DNA of 64,000 nt, taken from positions 124,001 through 188,000 of the forward strand of contig JAFRQH010000017.1 of assembly GCA_017428725.1 (NCBI GenBank). The letters are read 5' to 3'. Both the position numbers and the translations under genes were made by a program. The notes beneath the pieces are model-generated. The model was not told the DNA's origin. It did no database searches and saw only the letters and a program-made list of their open reading frames with translations. Shown in pieces: positions 9,831 to 16,522 of this stretch (its first letter is position 1; each line of letters opens with the position of its first letter). This stretch comes from Bacteroidales bacterium (GTDB lineage: Bacteria > Bacteroidota > Bacteroidia > Bacteroidales > UBA932).

Positions 9831-11027
9831 ATGAAGAAGTCAATCTGCCTGTACTTCCAGGTCCACCAGCCCACCCGCCTCCGCCTTTACAGATTTTTCG
9901 ATATCGGCAAGGACTCCCATTATTATGACGATTTCGCCAACCGGACGATCCTCAAGCGCATCGCCCAGAAGTGCTATCTGCCGATGAACGAGCTCCTGCT
10001 CGAGGCCGTCAAGAAGAACAAAGGCAAGTTCAAGCTGGCCTTCTCCATCTCCGGATCCGCCCTGGAGCAGTTCGACCGCTACGCCCCCGAGGTCATCGAG
10101 AGCTTCCGCAAGCTCGCCGAGACCGGCAACGTGGAGTTCCTCTGCGAGACCTACAACCATTCCCTGTCCTCGCTGGCCTCCAAGCAGGAATTCGAGCACC
10201 AGGTGCTCAAGCACAAGGCCGCCGTGGAGCAGTACTTCGGCGTCACGCCCAAGACCTTCCGCAACACCGAGCTGATCTACTCCGACGGCATCGGCGCGAT
10301 GGTCTACGACCTGGGCTTCAAGACGATGCTCACCGAGGGCGCCCGCCACATCATGGGCTGGAAGAGCCCCGACTACGTCTACAACAACGACCTCAAGCCG
10401 GGCCTGAAGCTCTTGCTCCGCAACTATAACCTCAGCGACGACATTGCCTTCCGCTTCTCCGACCGCGGCTGGGCCGAGTGGCCCCTGACCGTCGAGAAGT
10501 TCGTCGGCTGGCTCAAGGCCTCCGAGGGCGACATCATCAACCTCTTCATGGATTACGAGACCTTCGGCGAGCACCAGGGTGCCGAGTGCGGCATCTTCGA
10601 GTTCATGCGCGCCCTGCCGGACGCCGTGGCCAAGGACAAGGAGCTCGAGTTCGTGACGCCGGAGCGCGCCGCCGCCCGCCTCAAGTCCGTGGGCGACCTC
10701 TCCGTCCCGCAGCCCATCTCCTGGGCGGACGAGGAGCGTGATACCTCCGCCTGGCTCGGCAACGAACTGCAGCAGGATGCCTACAACAAGCTCTACGCCC
10801 TGCAGGAGAAGCTTTCCATCCTCAATGACGCCGCCCTGTGGAACGACTACGGCCACCTGCAGGAGAGCGACCACCTGTACTACATGTGCACGAAGTTCTT
10901 CTCCGACGGCGAGGTCCACAAGCGTTTCAACCCGTATGATACCCCCTACGAGGCTTTCATCAACTATATGAACGTCCTGAGCGACTTCATCATCCGGGTA
11001 GACAACGCTATGGCCGAAAGACAATAG
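9831..11027 (+). CDS. GH57 alpha-amylase or glucanotransferase
   Basis: A 398-residue GH57 (beta/alpha)7-barrel enzyme. The first motif HQP is at residues 12-14, the nucleophile region RNTELIY holds E147, and MDYETFGEHQ places a conserved aspartate at D241. There is no signal peptide, so it acts on internal glycogen or maltodextrin. GH57 includes alpha-amylases, 4-alpha-glucanotransferases and branching enzymes; the compact length fits the amylase-annotated group common in Bacteroidota. The gene begins one base after the synthase stop and precedes glgP by about twenty bases. The likely role is trimming of glycogen chains, an inference from context. Confidence 0.9.
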   Translation: MKKSICLYFQVHQPTRLRLYRFFDIGKDSHYYDDFANRTILKRIAQKCYLPMNELLLEAVKKNKGKFKLAFSISGSALEQFDRYAPEVIESFRKLAETGNVEFLCETYNHSLSSLASKQEFEHQVLKHKAAVEQYFGVTPKTFRNTELIYSDGIGAMVYDLGFKTMLTEGARHIMGWKSPDYVYNNDLKPGLKLLLRNYNLSDDIAFRFSDRGWAEWPLTVEKFVGWLKASEGDIINLFMDYETFGEHQGAECGIFEFMRALPDAVAKDKELEFVTPERAAARLKSVGDLSVPQPISWADEERDTSAWLGNELQQDAYNKLYALQEKLSILNDAALWNDYGHLQESDHLYYMCTKFFSDGEVHKRFNPYDTPYEAFINYMNVLSDFIIRVDNAMAERQ

Positions 11028-11048
11028 TATTGTATTAAATAGTAGTGT

Positions 11049-13610
11049 ATGATCAACAATTATGAAATGGCCGCGCCCGCGTGGAGAAGTGTGATGGTGA
11101 CGCGGCATCTGCCGGAGGCGCTCTCGGGTCTGGAGACCCTGTGCAAGAACCTCTGGTGGTGCTGGAACGACAACGCCAAAGCGTTGTTCCGCACCGTAGA
11201 TTACGAACTGTGGCATAAATCCGGCCACAATCCGATGGTGATCCTGGACAAGGTCAGCCTCAAGCGCTATAACGAACTTGCCAAGGACAAGGAGTTCCTG
11301 GCCCGCCTGGATGCGGTGATGGCCGAGTTCAACACCTATATGGCCGCCAAGTCCGAGCGCACCGAGCCTTCCGTCGGATATTTCTGCATGGAATATGGTC
11401 TGGACACCTCCCTGATGATCTATTCCGGCGGCCTGGGTATCCTGGCCGGCGACTACCTCAAGGAGACCAGCGATATGAACGTCAACCTCGTGGCGGTGGG
11501 CCTGCTCTACCGCTACGGCTACTTCACCCAGCGCCTCACCCCGCAGGGCAACCAGGTGGCGGAGTACAAGCCGCAGGACTTCCTCAAGATCCCGGCCGAG
11601 CCCGTCCTGGACGAGAACGGCGTATGGCGGACGGTGTCCGTGCAGATGCCGGGCCGCCAGATGCACGCCCGCATCTGGAAGGTGGCGGTCGGCCGCACCG
11701 ACCTCTACCTGCTGGATACCGACTACGAGGACAACCTCCCGGAGGACCGCCAGGTCACGCACCAGCTCTACGGCGGCGACTGGGAGAACCGCATCAAGCA
11801 GGAGATCCTGCTGGGTATCGGCGGCATGCGCGCCCTGCGCGCCCTGGGCCTGCGCCCGACCATCTACCATTACAACGAGGGCCACGCTGCTTTCGCGGGT
11901 CTGGAGCGCCTGCGCGAGTGCATCCAGGAGGAGCACCTCTCCTTCAGCGAAGCGCTGGAGCTCGTCCGCGCCTCCGGTCTCTACACCACGCACACGCCTG
12001 TCCCTGCCGGCCACGACGCCTTCTCCGAGGAGATGATCGGCCGCTATTTCGGCCACTATCCCGGCCGTCTGGGCATCGACTGGCGTACGATGATGAGCCT
12101 GGGCCGCATCCATCCCGACAACCGTGACGAGAAGTTCTCGATGAGCCACCTCGCCGCCAACCTCTCGCAGAATGTCAACGGCGTGTCCATGCTCCACGGC
12201 AAGGTCAGCCAGGACATCTTCGCGGATATGTATCCCGGGTATCTCCCCGAGGAGCTGTACATCAGCTACGTCACCAACGGCGTCCACTATCCCACCTGGG
12301 CTTCCAAGTACTGGAAGGAGCTGCACGCCAAGGTGTTCGGCCCTGAGTTCCAGACCCACCACTACGACAAGACCTGCTTCGAGGGGATCTACTCCGTGCA
12401 GGATTCCGAGATCTGGAACATCCGCAAGACCCTCAAGAAGGAGCTCGTCCGCACCATCCGCGAGCGTCTGTCCGATCCGCAGCTGAGCGCCCACTACACC
12501 CCGCGCCAGGTCGTCACCATCAAGGAGCGCCTGCGCGAGGACGTGCTCACCATCGGCTTCGCCCGCCGTTTCGCCACCTACAAGCGCGCCACGCTCCTGT
12601 TCAGCGACCTGGACCGCCTGGACGCCATCGTCAACGATCCCAAGCGCCCGGTGCAGTTCATCTTCGCCGGCAAGGCGCACCCGGCCGACGGGATGGGCCA
12701 GGACCTGATCAAGCAGATCATCGAGATCTCCAAGCAGGACCGCTTCCTGGGCCGTATCATCTTCGTGCCCGGCTACGACATCACGCTCGCCAAGCGCCTG
12801 GTCCAGGGCGTGGACGTGTGGCTCAACAACCCCACGCGCCCGCTCGAGGCCTCCGGCACGTCCGGAGAGAAGGCCGCGATGAACGGCGTGATGCATTTCT
12901 CCGTGCTCGACGGCTGGTGGGTCGAGGGTTACAAGGAGGGCGCCGGCTGGGCCCTTCCGCTCGAGAAGACCTACGACGACCAGAACTACCAGAACGAGTT
13001 GGATTCTGCCACGATCTACGCCACGATCGAGACTTCGATCGCCCCTACCTATTACGACGTGGACAAGGCCCTGGGCCTGTCGCCCGTGTGGGTCGGCTAC
13101 ATCAAGAACACGATCGCCCGCGTGGCCTGTGACTTCACGACCAACCGGATGCTAACGGACTACTGCAACCAGTACTACATCCCGCAGGCTGCGCGTACGC
13201 AGGAGCTTGCGGCGGACAGCTTCCGCAAGGCGCGCGCCATCGCCGCCTGGAAGCAGATGATGCAGGTGGAGTGGCGCAATATCCGCGTGGTCTCCTGCTC
13301 GCAGCCCGACGCTTCCTACGTCCTCTCCCAGGAGGACCGCCTCAAGAGCGAGGTCGTCCTGGACCTGGGCCGCATCAAGCCCGAGGACATCGGCGTGGAG
13401 ATCCTCTTCACCTCGCAGGACGCCAAGGGACAGTCCCACATCCAGGAAGTGGCGGAGCTGGAACTTGTCAACTATGACAAGGGCATCGCCACGTACCGGA
13501 CCGAGGTGCTCCCCGAGCACACGGGTATGTACCAGGTCGGCAAGCGCATCTTCCCGAAGAATCCCAGCCTGCCGCACCGCCAGGACTTCCCGCTGGTCAA
13601 ATGGCTGTAG
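11049..13610 (+). CDS. glgP: Alpha-glucan (glycogen) phosphorylase, GT35
   Basis: Releases glucose-1-phosphate from glycogen chain ends with pyridoxal phosphate. The 853-residue protein has an N-terminal DUF3417-like domain (LCKNLWWCWNDNAKALF) that marks the shorter bacterial/archaeal phosphorylase type. The PLP lysine is K608 in GTSGEKAAMNG. Other family segments include YHYNEGHAAF, YTTHTPVPAGHD and FVPGYDI. About 100 residues after the catalytic core appear to form an extra C-terminal beta domain. It is cytoplasmic and ends the glycogen cluster. Its last ten bases overlap ribF, which uses a different frame. Confidence 0.95.
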   Translation: MINNYEMAAPAWRSVMVTRHLPEALSGLETLCKNLWWCWNDNAKALFRTVDYELWHKSGHNPMVILDKVSLKRYNELAKDKEFLARLDAVMAEFNTYMAAKSERTEPSVGYFCMEYGLDTSLMIYSGGLGILAGDYLKETSDMNVNLVAVGLLYRYGYFTQRLTPQGNQVAEYKPQDFLKIPAEPVLDENGVWRTVSVQMPGRQMHARIWKVAVGRTDLYLLDTDYEDNLPEDRQVTHQLYGGDWENRIKQEILLGIGGMRALRALGLRPTIYHYNEGHAAFAGLERLRECIQEEHLSFSEALELVRASGLYTTHTPVPAGHDAFSEEMIGRYFGHYPGRLGIDWRTMMSLGRIHPDNRDEKFSMSHLAANLSQNVNGVSMLHGKVSQDIFADMYPGYLPEELYISYVTNGVHYPTWASKYWKELHAKVFGPEFQTHHYDKTCFEGIYSVQDSEIWNIRKTLKKELVRTIRERLSDPQLSAHYTPRQVVTIKERLREDVLTIGFARRFATYKRATLLFSDLDRLDAIVNDPKRPVQFIFAGKAHPADGMGQDLIKQIIEISKQDRFLGRIIFVPGYDITLAKRLVQGVDVWLNNPTRPLEASGTSGEKAAMNGVMHFSVLDGWWVEGYKEGAGWALPLEKTYDDQNYQNELDSATIYATIETSIAPTYYDVDKALGLSPVWVGYIKNTIARVACDFTTNRMLTDYCNQYYIPQAARTQELAADSFRKARAIAAWKQMMQVEWRNIRVVSCSQPDASYVLSQEDRLKSEVVLDLGRIKPEDIGVEILFTSQDAKGQSHIQEVAELELVNYDKGIATYRTEVLPEHTGMYQVGKRIFPKNPSLPHRQDFPLVKWL

Positions 13611-14455
13611 TCGCCACCGGCTTCTTCGACGGGGTCCATCTGGGGCACCGTCAGGTCATCCGGACACTCGTCTCCTCCGCCCGCCAAAGGGGCGAGGAGG
13701 CGATTGTCGTTACGTTTGCGCGGCATCCGCGCGCCGTCCTGCAGCAGGATGCACACCAGTTGCGCCTGCTGAATTCCCCGCAGGAGCGGGAGGCGCTGCT
13801 GCGGGGGCTCGGGGTGGACCGCGTGGAGTTGCTGACCTTCGACCGGGCCTTCGCCCGGAAGACCGCGGAGCAGTACCTGCGCGAGGTCCTGCTGGGCCGT
13901 TTCGGCGCCACGATGCTCGTGCTGGGCTACGACAACCGCCTCGGCTCCGACCGCCTGACCCCTGATACCATCATTCCTTTGGCAGAGAAGTTAGGGCTGG
14001 AAGTGGAAGTGGTTCCCGCTTCCACTTCCAACGACGCCGTCATCAGTTCGACCAAGATCCGCGAGGCGCTGGAGGAGGGGAGCGTCGAGGCGGCGGAGGC
14101 GATGCTGGGGTATCCGTATATGCTCCGGGGCCTGGTCGTAGGCGGCAAGCAGCTGGGGCGTACCCTGGGCTACCCGACCGCCAACCTGCGCCTCTACGAC
14201 CCGATGAAACTCGTCCCGGCACGGGGCGTCTACCTGACGGAAGTCGAAGTCCTCGGCAGCCACTACTGGGGGATGACCAACGTCGGCGACATCATCGAGA
14301 CCCACATCTTCGACTTCAACGAGGATATCTACGGCCACGACCTGGAGATCCGCTTCCGCCGCTGGCTGCGGGAAATGCGCACGATGGAAAACCTCGACGC
14401 CCTCAAGACCCAGCTCGCCGCCGACGAAGCGACCTGCCGGGAGATGCTGAGATAA
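13601..14455 (+). CDS. ribF: Bifunctional riboflavin kinase / FAD synthetase
   Basis: Converts riboflavin to FMN and FMN to FAD. The nucleotidyltransferase half carries GFFDGVHLGH at residues 7-16 and ISSTKIR at 148-154; the flavokinase half carries GYPTAN at 190-195 and an RGVYL segment at 208-212. At 284 residues it is slightly short because the N terminus starts immediately before the FDGVHLGH loop, without the usual 15-residue lead. No better upstream start exists in frame without running far into glgP. It overlaps glgP by ten bases, so it probably shares its transcript. A strong promoter for greA begins at its very end. Confidence 0.95.
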   Translation: MAVVATGFFDGVHLGHRQVIRTLVSSARQRGEEAIVVTFARHPRAVLQQDAHQLRLLNSPQEREALLRGLGVDRVELLTFDRAFARKTAEQYLREVLLGRFGATMLVLGYDNRLGSDRLTPDTIIPLAEKLGLEVEVVPASTSNDAVISSTKIREALEEGSVEAAEAMLGYPYMLRGLVVGGKQLGRTLGYPTANLRLYDPMKLVPARGVYLTEVEVLGSHYWGMTNVGDIIETHIFDFNEDIYGHDLEIRFRRWLREMRTMENLDALKTQLAADEATCREMLR

Positions 14456-14456
14456 G

Positions 14457-14488
14457 TTTGCCTTTTTCCGGAATAATTCCTATATTTG
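14457..14488 (+). promoter_or_regulatory. Promoter for greA
   Basis: TTTG at 14457-14460, a 20-base spacer and TATATTTG at 14481-14488 match the Bacteroides -33/-7 consensus exactly. The start of transcription is expected near 14494, leaving a leader of about 65 bases before greA. Confidence 0.8.
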
Positions 14489-14501
14489 CAACTGAACGAG
14501 G

Positions 14502-14530
14502 GTTCTGCCGCACGAGGCAGAACTCCTTTT
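14502..14530 (+). terminator. Hairpin plus T tract in the greA leader
   Basis: An eight-base perfect stem (gttctgcc / ggcagaac, 14502-14509 with 14516-14523) with a six-base loop is followed by tccttttt. It looks like an intrinsic terminator but sits downstream of the greA promoter and upstream of the greA start codon. It could be an attenuator, or a 5' stabilising hairpin. Confidence 0.55.
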
Positions 14531-14560
14531 TAGTTAACCTGTCGAAAACACACAACAAAT

Positions 14561-15031
14561 ATGGCAGAAGTACATTATATGAGCCAGGAAGGGCTGGACA
14601 AGCTCAAGAAAGAACTCGCCGAGGCGTTGGCTCAGCGCCCGGTCATCTCCGCGGCCATCGCGGAGGCCCGCGAGAAGGGCGACCTCTCCGAGAATGCCGA
14701 ATACGAGTCTGCGCGCGAGGCGCAGGGCCTGCTTGAACTGCGTATTGCGAAACTTCAGAACCAGATCGTCAACGCCAAGGTGCTGGACAGCTCCCAGCTC
14801 AATACCGACAAGGTCCAGATGCTCAACACCGTCAAGGTGGAGAACCTCAACAACAAGCGCATCATGGAGTTCACGATCGTCGGCGAGAGCGAAGCCGACT
14901 TCGCCAAGGGCAAGCTCGCCGCCACGACCCCGATCGCCAAGGCCCTGATGGGCCACGGCAAGGGCGAGGTCGTGGATGCCAAGGCCCCCTCCGGCATCAT
15001 CAAATTCAAGATCCTCGATATCACCCTCTGA
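14561..15031 (+). CDS. greA: Transcription elongation factor GreA
   Basis: Rescues backtracked RNA polymerase by stimulating transcript cleavage through the secondary channel. The N-terminal coiled coil covers about residues 8-75 with the acidic tip region EKGDLSENAEYESA (D and E residues that coordinate the catalytic magnesium in the family), followed by an FKBP-like C-terminal domain. The length of 156 residues is normal. It has its own promoter and a leader hairpin. Its stop codon overlaps the start of the HIT gene by one base. Confidence 0.97.
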   Translation: MAEVHYMSQEGLDKLKKELAEALAQRPVISAAIAEAREKGDLSENAEYESAREAQGLLELRIAKLQNQIVNAKVLDSSQLNTDKVQMLNTVKVENLNNKRIMEFTIVGESEADFAKGKLAATTPIAKALMGHGKGEVVDAKAPSGIIKFKILDITL

Positions 15032-15438
15032 TGGCAACGATTTTCACCCGCATCGCCCAGGGCGAGATCCCGTCCTACAAAGTGGCGGAGAACGAAGACT
15101 ACTACGCCTTCCTGGACATCAGCCCGCTGACGCTGGGCCACACCCTCGTGATTCCCAAGCACGTGGAGGACGACTACATCTTCCACCTGGACGGACCTGT
15201 CTACGACGGCCTCTGGGCCTTTGCCCGGCAGGTTGCCGTGGCACTCAAGGCCGCGGTGCCCTGCAAGCGCGTAGGCGTGGCCGTGCTCGGGATGGAAGTC
15301 CCCCACACGCACATCCACCTCGTCCCGCTCCAGACCGAGGGCGACCTCGATTTCCGCAAGGACCGCCCGCAGATCACGAAGGAACAAATGGCGCAGACCG
15401 CCGCCGCAATCCTCGCCGAATATGAAAAGAACCGTTAA
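15031..15438 (+). CDS. HIT family nucleotide-binding protein
   Basis: A 135-residue histidine-triad protein, the family of purine nucleoside phosphoramidases and nucleotidyl hydrolases. The triad HTHIH places histidines at residues 92, 94 and 96, and IFTRIAQGEIPSYKV at the N terminus is a typical Hint-type opening. It is cytoplasmic and follows greA directly, an arrangement I recall as common in Bacteroidota. The physiological substrate is unknown. The following lipoprotein gene begins 17 bases before this gene ends. Confidence 0.94.
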   Translation: MATIFTRIAQGEIPSYKVAENEDYYAFLDISPLTLGHTLVIPKHVEDDYIFHLDGPVYDGLWAFARQVAVALKAAVPCKRVGVAVLGMEVPHTHIHLVPLQTEGDLDFRKDRPQITKEQMAQTAAAILAEYEKNR

Positions 15439-16522
15439 AATCATCGTGCTTGCGCTGGCAGCGCTCGCACTGGCTGCCTGCGCCGACAAGGCCCGCATCA
15501 AGGGTACCCTCGCCGACGCCCCCGACAAGCAGATTGTCGTCAAGCAGCTGGAAATCAATACTTACCGCGACCTCGACACCATCAAAACGCGCTCCGACGG
15601 CTCCTTCCGCTACGACGTGAAGGTGGCGGCCGGCCAGCCGGAATTCATCTACCTGTTCTACGGAGACACGCGTGTGGCCGCCCTGCTGCTCGAGAAGGGC
15701 GAGACCGCCACGGTCCAGGCCGACACGCTCGGCAACTACACGGTCACGGGCTCCGAAGGCTCCGCCGAGCTCGCCAAGGTGGACAAGGCCTATGCCGACT
15801 TCATCGCGGCCCTGCAGGCCCACGAAGACACGCCCACCCAGATGACCCGGGACTACATCCAGCACTATCGCGACAACGTGAAGTACGTGATGGAGCACCC
15901 CTTCTCGCTCACCACGATCCCCGTGTTCTTCGAGCGCCTGGGCGACGCCTCCATCTTCTCCCAGGCCACGGACGCGATGCTGTTCCGCCAGGTCGCCGAC
16001 TCGCTCAAGACCGTCTATCCCGATTCCCGCTATGTCAAGGCCCTCGACAAGGAGGCCGACCGCCGGATGCGGATCCTGGAGTTCAGCGGCCGCCTGCAGA
16101 ACGCCGGTGAGGCGTCCTTCCCCGACATCGTGATGCCGGACATCAAGGGTGAGCAGCAGATGCTCAGCAAGGTGGACGCCAAGGTGATCCTCGTCCACTT
16201 CTGGGATGCCACGGATGCCGCCCAGAAGATGATGAACCTCGACACGCTGCTGCCGCTCTACAACGACTTCCACAAGCGTGGATTCGAGATCTTCGCCATC
16301 GGCTGCACCCCGGACAAGCCCGAGTGGGCCTCCACCGTGCTGGCGCAGAAGCTCCCGTGGATCAATGTCAACGACGGCCTGGGCGCCGCCTCGGTCGCCC
16401 TCAGCAGCTACCACGTGACCGCGCTGCCCAACTCCCTGCTGATCGTGGACGGCGAGCTCAACACCAAGCCCCTCTCCGGCGCGGACGCCCTCCGCAAAGA
16501 GTTGTCACGGCTTCTGCGCTGA
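15422..16522 (+). CDS. Thioredoxin-fold lipoprotein (DUF4369/TlpA-like) without CXXC
   Basis: A 366-residue predicted lipoprotein. The signal peptide MKRTVKIIVLALAALALAAC ends at lipobox cysteine 20. A DUF4369-like beta domain (about residues 25-120) and a helical middle precede a C-terminal thioredoxin-like fold. In TlpA relatives the active site reads FWATWCGPC; here the equivalent stretch is HFWDATDA at 259-266 with no CXXC pair. It is therefore unlikely to be a redox enzyme and may be a structural or binding relative. The lipobox supports the start even though it lies inside the HIT gene. Its 3' end overlaps the convergent GH2 gene by 18 bases. Confidence 0.85.
   Translation: MKRTVKIIVLALAALALAACADKARIKGTLADAPDKQIVVKQLEINTYRDLDTIKTRSDGSFRYDVKVAAGQPEFIYLFYGDTRVAALLLEKGETATVQADTLGNYTVTGSEGSAELAKVDKAYADFIAALQAHEDTPTQMTRDYIQHYRDNVKYVMEHPFSLTTIPVFFERLGDASIFSQATDAMLFRQVADSLKTVYPDSRYVKALDKEADRRMRILEFSGRLQNAGEASFPDIVMPDIKGEQQMLSKVDAKVILVHFWDATDAAQKMMNLDTLLPLYNDFHKRGFEIFAIGCTPDKPEWASTVLAQKLPWINVNDGLGAASVALSSYHVTALPNSLLIVDGELNTKPLSGADALRKELSRLLR

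Noticed and set aside
9840..12896. Long minus-strand open frame opposite GH57 and glgP
   Set aside because: Same reason: low-complexity translation, and it crosses two well supported plus-strand genes.
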